Notes: generated by a model from the letters alone, not told the origin. DNA of 64,000 bases from Choristoneura fumiferana (GCF_025370935.1 NC_133494.1:12157136-12221135), one strand, 5' to 3'; counted from the first letter of the stretch, positions 44,741-55,538 are shown. Numbers and translations are program-made.

Positions 44741-44992
44741 GTCCGCCCGGATTACTACCACCATCTTGCTCGCTAATCCTGCCGTGAAGCAGCAGTGCTT
44801 GCACTGTTGTGTTTCGGCGTGGAGAGTAAGACAGCCGGTGAAATTACTGGCACTTGAGGTATCTCATCTTAGGCCTCTAGGTTGGCAGCGCATCTGCAAT
44901 ATCCCTGGTGTTGCAGATGTTTATGGGCGGTGGTGATCTCTTACCATCAGGAGACCCGCTTGCTCGTTTGCCATCCAGTCGAATAAAAAAAA
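44741..44992 (+). mobile_element. LINE 3'-tail repeat (GTCCGCCCGG family)
   Basis: Near-identical to 57,979-58,228: GTCCGCCCGGATTACTACCA, CTCGCTAATCCTGCCGTGAA, GTGTTTCGGCGTGGAGAGTA, GATGTTTATGGGCGGTGGTG, CTTACCATCAGGAGACCCGC, ending GTCGAATAAAAAAAAG. A frame through it (…VRQPVKLLALEVSHLRPLGW) is shared by copies and may be the extreme C-terminus or UTR of a non-LTR element. Clade not assigned. Confidence 0.7.
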
Positions 44993-45064
44993 GATAAAGG
45001 TATCTTAGGCCGTACGCCACCGTTCATGGACATCGGCCTCTATACTTGTTTCAATGAAAAAAAA

Positions 45065-45415
45065 TCATCTTCATCAGCCGGAAGACGTCCACTGATGTAC
45101 AAAGACCTCCCCTTAGAACGGCATAATGAACGACAACTCGCCACTTGCATCCACCGGTTTCCCGCAACTATCACGATGTCGTCAGTCCACCTTTTCTAAT
45201 ATCATTAGTCAGCTGCAGGGCGTCCACCGCTGGGCATTAGACTTCTTCCATAGACTTCTAGTTGCTTCGGTTGGCAGCGGCCTGCATTCACCGTGAAACT
45301 ACGGCTTTACTTAGCTCATCCATCCATCTCGTTGGTGGACGTCCTTAGTACGCTGCTCTTGCCGAGCCGCAGTTTCCATTCGAGAACTTTCGGTCTCTTC
45401 TCCGTACTATAACGG
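45065..45415 (-). mobile_element. degraded tandem RTE 3' ends
   Basis: Two RTE tail relics follow each other: CATCAGCCGGAAGACGTCCA (45,075) and CAGCTGCAGGGCGTCCACCG (45,210), the second with GTTGCTTCGGTTGGCAGCGG and GGTGGACGTCC. Both are minus-strand and too eroded to translate. Confidence 0.6.
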
Positions 45416-45561
45416 CAACAGTTAATATTTATTTATTTCTTGAGTCGGGCGTTACTTTACGGAAGTACATGTCAATGAACAACTATAAACAATCACTGCT
45501 CTCCCGCGACCTTGCGATAGCTACGTCTACACAACAAATAAAGTTGAATGAAGTTGTTGGA

Positions 45562-45751
45562 GTGGAGACCACGAAAGGGGTTCAGGAATGTGGGGAGGCA
45601 GCCAGCAAGATGGACGCACGATTTGGTGCGAGCGGCTGGGAAGGACTGGATGCGGAAAACTCACGACCGCACAGAATGGTCTAAAATGGAATAGACCTTT
45701 ACTCAGCATTGGGTAGATCAAGGTTGAAGAGAGAGAGAGAGAGAGAGAGAT
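45562..45751 (+). mobile_element. RTE-like 3' end with (GA)n tail
   Basis: In the frame GAATGTGGGGAGGCAGCCAG onward the translation reads GRQPARWTHDLVRAAGKDWM, then RKTHDRTEWS and FTQHWVDQG, a variant of the RTE C-terminal GRPPTRWTDDL...YVQQWTS motif. One internal stop is present. Instead of (ATG)n, the element runs directly into (GA)n at 45,730-45,751, suggesting a different RTE-related lineage. Confidence 0.6.
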
Positions 45752-46602
45752 ACAACAAATGTGTGTTCATGCTCTTCCACCTCCACGCTGTATAAACACA
45801 CAAAACCATACAAACTCAACTATCAAAGACCATCTCTTTCCGGACTGCTCGTACAATATTTTTGCCGTAAATTATAAAGCTAAAAAAACACGATCGATAG
45901 GTATTTCTAACTTGATTTCGAGAAAAAAATCATCGACCAGAAACTGAAAGTATACTGACACGTTTCGACTCAGCCAGAGTTCATCCTCAGGAGTAACACA
46001 ACCGTTCACAACCAGATGTAAGACTACACACATTGTCATAACAACACATCTAACAGTCTAGTGTTAGCTCAAGGATCATAATGCAGTGTTTATTCTGGGC
46101 ACCACTTGGACCCATTCCTATACAAAGTAGTCAATCTCCAAAGACAAACATGACACTGCCATTTATAACTATTTCTCAAAACATTGGACAGTGAACGAAA
46201 AAGATTTAACGTACTCTACTGTCGTTAAGGGCTGCAGTCCGTAAAACTTTCAAAGCAAAGTCAACAAGAGTCACGTGTGTATACGTAGTATTTCTAAGTT
46301 TGTAGCTTTTTCCCGAAGTCCGTTGAAAAGTGACTTCTTAAGAACTTACCTCTTCGTTATTCTTTTACTGATGATTTACAATCCGTAGTTAAAATGGTGC
46401 TTTTTAGCGTGCTCAAAGGAGATTAGATTAGATTTTATTTAGGAGGGTTTTGTTCTTCCAGCGTTTGTAGTAATGTATGATAGATATAGGTCACAATCCT
46501 TAATTTGTGATTAATTTTGAAAAAACCTCATGTGATGTATCACTTCTATTTTGAAAATGTTATTTGTTTTCCGATTTATTTTCGTATTTGAACCCTTCTA
46601 TT
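45752..46602. other. stretch without recognised gene
   Basis: 45,958-45,995 (minus) has CCTGAGGATGAACTCTGGCT, GAGTCGAAACGTGTCAG, a hairpin-like Penelope-associated layout. No other element or gene is seen. Confidence 0.4.
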
Positions 46603-46780
46603 TTTAACCCCCGACGCAAAACGAGGGGTGTTATAAGTTTGACCGCTAGCTCTTAAACGGGTGGACCGATTTGAATGCGGTTTTTTCAATTGAAATCAGG
46701 TTTTCTAGCGATGGTTCTTAGACATGTTTCATTAAAATCGGTTGAGCCGTTTTTGAGATATTGAACTTTGAAGTGACCAA
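46603..46780 (+). repeat. CCCCGACGCAAAACGAGGGG repeat, shortened copy
   Basis: ACCCCCGACGCAAAACGAGG, TTATAAGTTTGACCGCTAG, GATGGTTCTTAGACATGTTT and CCGTTTTTGAGATATTGAAC as in 34,403-34,645, but the (GTGTGTCTGTCT) block is deleted after GACCGCTA. Confidence 0.6.
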
Positions 46781-47839
46781 GTCGGGGGCTTTCCAACTTA
46801 TTGTTGGTTAGGTATGATTCTAACATCTCTTTAAAGATGGAACAGATTTTCGTATTTGAACCCTTCGTCTGTCTATACGCGATATAAGTTTCGTCCGTTA
46901 TGCACCCAAAAAAACTTTAACATTTTTTACCACTTGATTTGAGAAGATAAATGATATTGTTTATCTTACAAAAATCTAATTGGGATCCGTTGATAGTCCA
47001 GAGTTACTAAATAATATCAACTTTCGTGTTCCCAGAGCATTCTGAAGAAATAATTAACTATCGACCTTTGGCGTTACCAAATGCTAAAACAAATTATTGT
47101 AAAAATTCATACTTTTATCCAGCTGCGAGGATTTCTTTGCTATCCTCATCCCGGGGCTCTGTCGCCTCTTTGATTTTTTGTCCAAAATTTTTCTGTTTTG
47201 TTTTCCATTTTTTTTTTGTTTTCATTTGTTTTCAGTGCCTTTGTGCTAATCTGTTAATTTCTTCGTATTATCTTTGGAAACCTTTAATGGGCTTAATCGT
47301 TATATGTTTTGTAATCCACCTGTATTAGTTAATTTAAGCTCTTGGTTTTCCGAATAAAAATAATTTTTTTTTTTTATAAGTCTCAGAATTCGTTAACAAA
47401 ACTTACTGCTGACAAAAACAAATAGCAAAACAGAACTTAAAACGTAAAGAACTACAACGGACTGGAAGTTACGGTCTAAGAATAGTGCCAATTAAATCCA
47501 AACTCCGACCTAATAGCGTCCATTTGTTAGTTGAGCAAACAACTGTCCAATCGACAATCTAATAGAGGTAGTACAGTTCAATAATTTAAGTTACAAAGTT
47601 ACTAACTAGCCGTGGAGTTTGTATGTTTTACGAAGAAACTGGGTAAGAACAGCTTTTAAAATAGATGTCGACCAGCTTTTTGGTTTGTCCAATGCGCACC
47701 TAATTTATACTTTGAGACGTTTGCTTTGTAACTAGTTAGCTACTTGTAATAATAGATCAGGACTGTAGAGTATGAGGGTAGATAATTTTGAGTGCTCGGT
47801 TTAACGTCGTAACTATTTAGGATCAAATAAAAGGGCATT
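46781..47839. other. stretch without recognised gene
   Basis: A 100-codon frame (47,026-47,328) is low-complexity, Phe-rich and translated from T-runs; it is not called. No element recognised. Confidence 0.4.
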
Positions 47840-47990
47840 GTGGCCGTATTGTCTAAAGCCGGGTTTAGACTAGCAAGCCTTTTTTTATTTATGACGGTGG
47901 AAGCATTCTACACTTCCACTGAACGTAGATATAGTTATATAGTGTTTAGTTTCATAACTAAGGGACCCCATACATCCCTGTTATTATTAT

Positions 47991-48466
47991 TCATCATCAT
48001 CATCATCATGTCAGCCGAAAGACGTCCACTGCTGGACATAGGCCTCCCCCAAGGCTCTCCACTCAGACCGGTCTTGTGCTTTTCGCATCCACCGCGATCC
48101 CGCGATCTTAACCAGGTCGTCGCTCCATCTTGTTGGAAGCCTACCGACAGCTCGTCTCCCGGTCCGCGGATGCCATTCGAGAACCTTTTGACCCCATCGG
48201 CCATCAGTCCTGCGAGCAATGTGCCCCGCCCATTGCCACTTCAGTTTCGCAATTCTTCGGGCTATGTCGGTAACCTTAGTTCTACTGCGGATATCATAAT
48301 TTCTGATTCTATCCCGCAGAGAAACGCCGAGCATAGCCCTCTCCATAGCCCTTTGAGTGACTTTGAGCTTCCTCATGAGGCCCATCGTTAGCGCCCACGT
48401 CTCAGATCCGTATGTCATCACTGGCAACACACACTGGTCAAAGACTTTTGACTTCAAACACTCCCT
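47991..48466 (-). mobile_element. 5'-truncated RTE, longest RT remnant
   Basis: The minus-strand frame 48,457-48,011 carries the end of the RT (KVFDQCVLPVMTYGSETWAL), then QRAMERAMLGVSLRDRIRN, LKWQWAGHIARRTDGRWGQ and a GEAYVQQWTSFG end, followed by a (CAT)n tail at 47,991-48,008. It is open throughout, so the insertion is fairly young, but catalytic RT and endonuclease domains are absent. Confidence 0.85.
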
Positions 48467-48489
48467 TAACTTTTTTTGAAAAAATGACT

Positions 48490-48616
48490 GCCAAGTTTCT
48501 TGCGGCGCATTCTTCTTGGCAATGATGGTCTTTCCGAAAGCGCTGGTAGTTTAAAAAATGACGTGTAAAAGTGCCCATCGCGGCCTATTTACTGAATAAA
48601 TCATTTGAATTTGAAA
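48490..48616 (+). mobile_element. LINE 3' tail
   Basis: CAAGTTTCTTGCGGCGCATT, TCTTTCCGAAAGCGCTGGTA, GTAAAAGTGCCCATCGCGGC, ending ACTGAATAAATCATTTGAAT TTGAA. This is a familiar lepidopteran LINE end; a shorter relative is at 2,415-2,470. Confidence 0.6.
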
Positions 48617-48770
48617 GAAAAATCGTGCAAGTTGCATTACATTGCGAGGCCGTAAAGCCAACGATTTTATAGTGGTCAATCGAGCGCCGCAGTGTAATGC
48701 AACTTGCACGACTTTTCTTACGTCTAAACCCGGCTTAACGCTCTGACGGTCGCGATCGCATTCGCTCTTT

Positions 48771-49588
48771 CTACCCTCAGGTTAAGGCAGTTGTCTCACT
48801 GCCGGTGAGGAAACGATTGGCTATCGACTATTTTCTCGCTCAAGAAACGAACTAAAGATATAAGATCCTGTTTGAGTAAAAGAGACATATATATTAATAG
48901 TTGATCGCTGGCGGTTCACACTGCCGGCGAGAACTCGCTCTTACATCTTTTGTCGCAGCGACAAGACGAGTACGAGTGTCAGCCGCCCAGGGCAGAAGAA
49001 AAATTTGTCGCCTTTTGTTTTAAAAAAAACATAGTGTACAAGCAATTAAATTGTGAAATATATTGCCGCCCCCCGCACCCCTGCACGCACTACGCTACGC
49101 CACTGGCCTAAACCGTTGAACCGATTTAGAAATTCGGTATACAGATAGTTTGAGTCCTGGGGATGAAATAGGATAGTTTTTATCCCGGAAAATTGCATAG
49201 TTTTCTCGGGATAGCGATAAACGAATTCTACGCAAATAAAGTCACAGGTGAAAGCTAGTTAAAGAAATTTCAACTGTCTTACGGTATTTGAGTAATAGTT
49301 GTGACATGAATGGGAATTCGAAATTGTTAATAATTCACTAATTCAGTAAATGTTTCTCTTTCTTTAAATTGATCCAGGTCGAGTATTAAGATTGCGCGCA
49401 TGCGGCCGTCACAGCCCTCAGCCTCAGCCTTTACGAGGCGCAGTCCTAATCCATTTGCATGAAATACCTATTTTCGGGTGTAATCCCGCTTTTGGGGGGT
49501 TCATTTTAAATGATCGCTTAAAACAAAATGTTCAGACACCGACTACAGGCACCTCGGTATTTACAATGGAATCTCTTTAAATAAATAA
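48771..49588. other. stretch without recognised gene; one dispersed repeat
   Basis: 49,105-49,262 is a dispersed repeat (AACCGTTGAACCGATTTAGA, ACAGATAGTTTGAGTCCTGG, ATAAACGAATTCTACGC) related to 14,520-14,640 and 38,160-38,400. The frame at 49,392-49,580 is not recognised. CACTGCCGG words near 48,798 and 48,919 hint at an old foldback. Confidence 0.4.
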
Positions 49589-49589
49589 A

Positions 49590-49696
49590 TAAATATCACG
49601 GGACAATTCACACCAATTGCAATTCACTTTATACTATTCGATGTTATTATTTTAATTTTTTTCTCTCCATCTAATGTATTTTTATGTGTAAATAAA

Positions 49697-49736
<40 letters not shown>

Positions 49737-49850
49737 GACCTAGTCCCAAAGTAAGCTTAGCAAAGCTTGTGTTATGGGTACTAAGCAACGGATAAATAAA
49801 ATAATATAGATAGATACATACTTAAATACATATTAAACACCCAAATGTAT
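49590..49850 (-). mobile_element. SINE tail interrupted by a (TC)n-tailed insertion
   Basis: The SINE 3' part (minus) reads GGGACAATTCACACCAATTG, is interrupted at 49,620-49,732, and resumes with AATTGACCTAGTCCCAAAGT, AAGCAACGGATAAAT and ACATATTAAACACCC. The 113-bp insert ends in (TC)n (49,700-49,732) after GTGTAAATAAATG, like a LINE 3' tail. AATTG is duplicated at 49,615-49,619 and 49,733-49,737. Confidence 0.65.
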
Positions 49851-50929
49851 CGAAAGTGTCCAGAAAGTTTCACGAGGATCTGTTGAAAAATGCGACCTGC
49901 AAAGGAAAATAGACAGACGGACACACAGAAGCATTGTGCCCAACCAAAACAGAGCCGCTTCACGCTCACTCGGTTAACCATAAATATTTATTTAAAAAAT
50001 ATTTACTGAAAAAAGGATAGCTGAAGTAGTTTGGCTAATTGACGTTTAGCCAAGATTTACTAATAAGGAACCAAATAATGCTAATATTGCAAAACTGACT
50101 TTGTAAGACATCACCTAACTTTTGGCTACTACGAGTAGTAGGCCTTAGTTTTGTAGTCACTCAAGTTATGTCACAAGCAGCAATTTTTTTTGCTACTGTT
50201 AGCGAATCTTTTTTTTTTCAGTGTAGTTTCTAGCAAACCATGGCCGGCAAAATATGGCCTAACTTTTTTTTACTTATACCTAATGACTTTAAGAATTTTA
50301 TTAAGTATATTAACTTTCTTAAAAAAATCTCTAAATTTGCAATCAATCATCAATTACGTGGAGATTTTAAAAATTAGAAAATTCCATAAAATGGTTTGCC
50401 GGAACCATGTCTATCGGCAAGGGTATCGTTGCCCCTAATTGGCAGAGTTTGGCAGTTTTCGGTTAATTAGCCACGTCCGAATAGAAGTCATTAGGGAGTG
50501 ACGGAGAGGTTTTTATTTTAAGTTTTAGTAAGTCTCCTAAGTTTTAGGTATCTGGGTCAAACGTGTAGGACAGATCCTCGAGCAGGACGATGATTCACCT
50601 TCGATCTTATCGGGAGATCTTCATAGGTGAGTACTTTCACGACGGTGGCGCTCCCCGCTCACTCAGAATCGTGAGTTGAACTGTTTATATTTACGGCAAA
50701 ACGATGTTTGATGAAGAAGCTCGTACTTTATAAAAAAAAACATAAAAAAAATTGAACCGGACTTGGGAAATTTTCAATGGTGCAAAATAATGTATTTGAG
50801 GAAGGACTCCGTTAGATACGACGACGAGCGAAGCGAGGAGGAGTGTTAGGTAGAACTGTGACCTTACATATTTTTCAACTAATACCAATATAATATAAAT
50901 AATTAACGATATAAGTAAATCTTATTTTG
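49851..50929. other. stretch without recognised gene
   Basis: 49,880-49,985 has a dispersed block (AATAGACAGACGGACACACA, AAAACAGAGCCGCTTCACGC). 50,225-50,410 shows AAACCATGGCCGGCA and AAATGGTTTGCCGGA in opposite orientation, a weak foldback. 50,818-50,845 has GACGAGCGAAGCGAGGAGG, similar to the 58,740 palindrome. No gene. Confidence 0.4.
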
Positions 50930-51240
50930 AATAGGTGTTACCGTTATGAAAAGCAATATTATGAGTTCAAATGTTTTCTTATTTATGCCATTATTTAAAA
51001 GAAAATTATGATATTCGTCTGTTATGGAGGAAAAATTTCTGAAAAACAACATTATGAGTCGAGATGTGTGCTCAGTAATGACATTATGAGTAAAAAAAAT
51101 ATGAACACTGTCTGTTATGAGTTCCGATGTTAGTAATAAAAATGTATAAACGAAAGTATGAGGAAAAAAAATTAGAAGAGTGATTATTATGAACACAAAT
51201 CGATATTAAAATAAAAAAATAGGAATAAGAATTTATGAGA
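50930..51240. repeat. quasi-periodic TTATGAG-word repeat
   Basis: About 310 bases of degenerate ~14-18-base units containing ATTATGAG, TGTTATGAG or TATGAAC words separated by A-rich spacers. No clear terminal repeats were found. It borders directly on a MITE fragment at 51,243. The style matches the interior of 38,469-39,068 and 58,452-59,410 although the words differ. Confidence 0.45.
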
Positions 51241-51242
51241 GA

Positions 51243-51331
51243 GTCTCCGTCTATTCGTACGAAACAAATAGAGACGGCATCACATTTAACCGTCAGTTAA
51301 CGCTTATCAATGGATGGTGAAACAGCCCCTA
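51243..51331. mobile_element. right-half fragment of GGGGCTGTTTCACC MITE
   Basis: GTCTCCGTCTATTCGTACGA, GAGACGGCATCACATTTAAC and GGATGGTGAAACAGCCCCT match the right half of 34,244-34,388. The left half is missing. Confidence 0.65.
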
Positions 51332-51810
51332 AGAGTTTTATGTTAGTGAACGATATAGTTACCTACTTGTCTGTTTGTGATTGTTTGTGAGATTTATTAC
51401 TTACTATTTACTTATGTTCAATGAATCCGGCGGCAAACATCCATCAAATCACGGAAGTGACAATCATGTCTTTGTTGATAGTAAATTTCTTGAAACCTAA
51501 ACCAATGTCTCGCCAGAGTTACAATTAATTACAATGATGTTAATTACAATGATAATATTACTTCTATCATTGTAATTTTTCAATTACATAAATGATTGAT
51601 TTCTTAATGTTTACCCGCGACTTTGCACGCGTAAATCATTAAATCTCGCAGCTGAATTGAAATTCCGGGATTTAATTAAATTCTAATGGAATGAAATATT
51701 CCAGCTTCATATTTACTAATAATACATGGTAAAAGAGGCTTAAAAGCATTCTCTTGGTAGTCTTCTCTTTCTCTCTCAGCCTAATAGATAAAGAGTGTGC
51801 TACAATGGAG
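51332..51810. other. stretch without recognised gene
   Basis: A 12-bp hairpin (ATTACAATGATA / TATCATTGTAAT, near 51,540-51,573) and a direct repeat of TTAATTACAATGAT are the only structures seen. Confidence 0.45.
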
Positions 51811-51969
51811 GATTAATCCAGGGTTTCTCAAACTTATGGCTCCACGTACCCCTGTTAAAGTTTCTAGACGACAGCGAACCCCTCCCCCCCCCCAAAGAAA
51901 GTAATAAAACTGGCTGTTGGAGAAACTAAGTTTTTTTTTATTTAAAGAAAGAAAGAAAGAAGAAAGAAA

Positions 51970-52556
51970 ATACATTTATTTAACGCCATAAAAACAAACA
52001 TAGGAACAAACAGAACAAATAAAGACATACATGACGCTAAACAGGTCCCCACTCAGCATAATGCCACGGCAAGCCGTGGCGCTGATTTTCAGTGAGGACC
52101 TTATCTAAAAACTAACTTAAAATAAAAATTTAAAATAAAATAAAACAAATATTAAATTGTATGGCAACACCGGCTTAAACAGTTCAATCGTGTGCAGTTG
52201 AAATGTTTTAAGTCACCGCCAAAAGTATACTTTGCAAATATGAATAATGCATATTACTGTTAAAATGGTTATTTAAAAACAACATGCTACATACTTGACT
52301 CCTTAAAACAAAAACACAGGTATTTCTATTAAAAGTATCTTACTTGACTAAATAATACGCCAACCAACAGTGGATACATTTTTGAGATCGTAACGTAACG
52401 TAATAAACCGAACTCATTCAGTCTACCGCCAATTGGTAAAGCGAAATCGACGTTTCTAGCTTATTAATAAGGACAACAAACATTATGAGCGCCTAAAGTG
52501 AAAAAGAAAAATAAATAAAAAAAAATCCAAGGTAAGATTGAGAGGTGCCTACTTAT
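51970..52556 (-). other. LINE 3' untranslated region
   Basis: Sequence between the ORF2 stop and the (TTTC)n tail. It contains a short palindrome (GCCACGGC-AAGCCGTGGC at 52,063-52,082), a candidate structured element for RT recognition (inference), and AT-rich sequence. Confidence 0.5.
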
Positions 52557-55538
52557 TCATTTTCTCAATTGTAAGTTTAAAAAATGGTTTTTACATTTAA
52601 ATTTAAAACCAGTTGTTGATTTTAGCGCACGAATGGGTGGAGGAATGTTGTTCCAACATTTGGTGGCGGCGTAACGAAAACTACCACGAAATGCAGCTGA
52701 TTTGTGTCGAGGATAAGTTAGCTGCAGGAACCTGCAGGACCTAACTTGGGGCGATCTTGCGTTACGTGCCCAGGCTAGCTTACTGTAAAGGTACGAGGGC
52801 GACTGTTGCTTCATAATGCCAAACATAAGGCAAGCTAAATGTAATTTTTGGCGGGAGTACATATTCAGAATCCTATTTTGATTTAAATATGGTGATACAT
52901 GCGCACGTGGCGGTATATGGAAGCAAAAACGCGCGCAGGCGTTTTGAACCCTCTGAACCAGCCTATGGGTCCGTGCCAGAAGGCGAGGCCCGTACACAGT
53001 GTCACAATAATTTAGTTTAGAGAGCACAAGTGCCTCACATAACCGCACTCTAAGCTCAATATCAATAAAATCACGAATTCTGTAAAGGATTTTAAGCCTA
53101 TAGAAGCAGTTACGAACTGTGCTAAGTATATAATCTTCAAACCGTAACTGCTCGTCCATTAAAATTCCCAAGTTTCGAGCTTTTTCTACGCGTTCAAGGC
53201 AATTATGATTTATGTGTACTGTGAAATTGCTTTTTGATAATTCATCTATTTGTTTTTTTGTGCCTAGTAATAAGTATTTAGATTTAGTAGGATTTAATGC
53301 AAGAGAATTTAAAAATGACCACCTAGAAATGTTTTCAAGATCCTCATTAAGTTTTTCAACCTCTGATTTTATGCTGTTTACATCACACGAAATATATAAT
53401 TGCAAGTCATCTGCATAAATATGATATTGACAATGTTTAATGACTTGCGTGATATCACAACTGTACAGAATAAAAAGAATAGGACCCAAAATTGAGCCCT
53501 GTGGAACACCTCTGGGTACGGGATGGATATCCGACTTGCAACTCCCACCATTAGGTCCCTGGATTTCCACAAGCTGGCTTCGATTACCGAGATAGCTAGC
53601 AAACCATTTAACGGTGTTAGGCTCAAATCCATAATAAGTCATTTTTGACAGCAGTAAGGATATATTGATGGTATCGAACGCCCTCGAAAAATCCAACAGT
53701 GTGAGTATCGTACCACGGCCCCTGTCCTGAGCAGTTAAAATATTGTCTGTTACGTCGAGTAAGGCAGTTGCCGTGCTTCGGTGCTTACGAAAGCCCGATT
53801 GAACCACCGGTAGAATCTCAGTAAACTCCAAGTAGTCAGTTAACTGTTGACAAACTATTCTCTCAAGTACTTTAGAAAGGCAAGGTAATATACTAATCGG
53901 TCGTAGGTCTTTTACGTATACTGGATTAGGAATTTTAGGAATAGGACGTACCACAGAAACTTTCCAAGCATCTGGAAATGATTGGGTTTTTATCGATAAA
54001 TTCATCATCGCAGTTATGACTCCTAGGGTACGAGGTAAAGTGAGGAGAATCATGTTCAAAGCTATTTCATCAACGCCCTGAGCATTAGACTTTAGGCTCT
54101 GAATAATTTTAAGAACTAGTTCCTCTGTGACTGACTTCAGTGTAAATGTGGAGGACCCAAAAGAGTTAAATTCGTAAAATGTAAGTTGACTGATTGAGAT
54201 TTCATTGCTACTAGGTAGATTTAGAAAGTGTTCATTAATAGTATTAGGGTCATTAAAATGTTTAGGCAATTGCTTCTCATTACTAATAAAAACATCATTC
54301 TTAAGATTTTTCCACAGAACTTTAGAGTTATTAGCACAACGGTTTATCCTGTGTGAAAAATACGCACGCTTCTCATTAAATATAGCACAGGTAACCAAAC
54401 GCTTTAAATCCTTATAGTACTCCTTGTGCACTTGAGAGTTTGTGCGTTTATACCTTGCGTGAGCATCATTGCGGAGACTAATCATTTTCTTTACCGTATG
54501 TGTAATCCAGGGGCTGTTACGGGGCTTGATATAGGTGGACCTAACCGGAGCGTGTACGTCGAACAAGGAGATAAGATTAGCGTTGAATGCGTCTACCATT
54601 TCACTCACGTTAGACAAACTAAGAATATTTTCCCACTCAATGTTGTTGAGATCACGGTTGAAGTCGGGCTCGTGGATGTCTTTTAATGGTCTGTGTGAAA
54701 TAAGTCTTGGGACAGGTTTTTCTATCTTAATGTTAAGTTGGCAGGTAACGAATGCGTGAGAGCTAAGATCCGGTATGTAATTAACGTGAGTGCAGCACAC
54801 AGGTGCGTCGGTACAAACCAGGTCCAAAAGCGTACTACTGTTATCAGTGAAGTGAGTAGGCTCATTTACACATTGTAAAAGGTCAAAACAGCGTAAGAAA
54901 TTCGTAAGTTTTTGCGTACGTATATCACTAATATTTGTCATGTTAACATTAAAATCCCCAAGTAGAATAATGAAGTCGTACCTTGCAAATGAGCTGACAG
55001 AACCGGTTAATGCGTCAATAAAGGTATCTATTTCAAGCCAGGGCGGACGATATGCAGTACCAATAGCGACCCTCGCACCCCTGACACTAAGGCTAAGCCA
55101 CATTTGCTCGACGAGCGGTGCAACAGGATGTTTACAAACGCGTGCATTAATACCGTGTTTAACAAAAAACCCTACCCCTCCACCCCTCGAGCGCACATCC
55201 AAAGGTCGCGGCACGTGTTTTAATGTAAATCCGGGAACGACTGGTGCGCGCGCATCCTCGCCCTCTCTCAGCCAAGTTTCGTTTATGGCCATAATGTCAA
55301 CGGAATGAGTTTGCATTGCCACTATGAATTCCTCATGTTTTGTGCCCAATGAGCAGGGATTTAACAAACCAACTAATAGTTTGCTGCATTTATTTACCAT
55401 GATGATAAGTTCGGAGTGATTAAATAGAATAAATACAAGTAACAAAGAATGGCAGATGGCGAAGAGAAATATTGACATAATTGTAGTAAATGTAGACAGT
55501 ATAGGCATAAGCACAAGTAAATAATCGACGGAGTACAC
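52557..55538 (-). CDS. LINE ORF2: endonuclease and reverse transcriptase
   Basis: 993 codons from the first ATG; the likelier start is M47 at 55,400 (MVNKCSKLLVGLLNPCSLGT), because residues 1-46 are hydrophobic and precede the endonuclease fold. AP-type endonuclease at ~50-280: NETW with Glu87, AYRPPW, LLGDFNVN and LLDLVCTD. The final box reads LSSHAFV rather than SDHxxV, so the usual Asp is Ser. RT at ~470-760: DLRPISILPCLSKVLERI, SGFRKHRSTATALL, LLDFSRAFDTIN, VPQGSILGPILF and catalytic YADD (Tyr708). A C-terminal tail of ~230 residues follows. The protein nicks target DNA and copies element RNA from the nick in the nucleus. No frameshift or stop is seen. Confidence 0.92.
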   Translation of the reverse strand: MYSVDYLLVLMPILSTFTTIMSIFLFAICHSLLLVFILFNHSELIIMVNKCSKLLVGLLNPCSLGTKHEEFIVAMQTHSVDIMAINETWLREGEDARAPVVPGFTLKHVPRPLDVRSRGGGVGFFVKHGINARVCKHPVAPLVEQMWLSLSVRGARVAIGTAYRPPWLEIDTFIDALTGSVSSFARYDFIILLGDFNVNMTNISDIRTQKLTNFLRCFDLLQCVNEPTHFTDNSSTLLDLVCTDAPVCCTHVNYIPDLSSHAFVTCQLNIKIEKPVPRLISHRPLKDIHEPDFNRDLNNIEWENILSLSNVSEMVDAFNANLISLFDVHAPVRSTYIKPRNSPWITHTVKKMISLRNDAHARYKRTNSQVHKEYYKDLKRLVTCAIFNEKRAYFSHRINRCANNSKVLWKNLKNDVFISNEKQLPKHFNDPNTINEHFLNLPSSNEISISQLTFYEFNSFGSSTFTLKSVTEELVLKIIQSLKSNAQGVDEIALNMILLTLPRTLGVITAMMNLSIKTQSFPDAWKVSVVRPIPKIPNPVYVKDLRPISILPCLSKVLERIVCQQLTDYLEFTEILPVVQSGFRKHRSTATALLDVTDNILTAQDRGRGTILTLLDFSRAFDTINISLLLSKMTYYGFEPNTVKWFASYLGNRSQLVEIQGPNGGSCKSDIHPVPRGVPQGSILGPILFILYSCDITQVIKHCQYHIYADDLQLYISCDVNSIKSEVEKLNEDLENISRWSFLNSLALNPTKSKYLLLGTKKQIDELSKSNFTVHINHNCLERVEKARNLGILMDEQLRFEDYILSTVRNCFYRLKILYRIRDFIDIELRVRLCEALVLSKLNYCDTVYGPRLLARTHRLVQRVQNACARFCFHIPPRAHVSPYLNQNRILNMYSRQKLHLACLMFGIMKQQSPSYLYSKLAWARNARSPQVRSCRFLQLTYPRHKSAAFRGSFRYAATKCWNNIPPPIRALKSTTGFKFKCKNHFLNLQLRK

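Larger units (their letters stand above)
47840..48770. mobile_element. nest: MITE in MITE, itself split by LINE pieces
   Basis: The outer flanks (GTGGCCGTATTGTCTAAAG at 47,840 and ACGGTCGCGATCGCATTCG near 48,757) resemble the ends of the 31,933-32,057 MITE. Inside them sit the halves of a GAGTTTAGACTTGCAAG-family MITE (47,858-47,880 and 48,617-48,740). Between those halves lie ~110 unassigned bases, an RTE 3' end (47,991-48,466) and a LINE tail (48,490-48,616). This gives a relative age order of at least three steps. Confidence 0.6.

Noticed and set aside
47026..47328. 100-codon Phe-rich frame
   Set aside because: Translated from T-rich low-complexity DNA; no signal of a real membrane-protein family.
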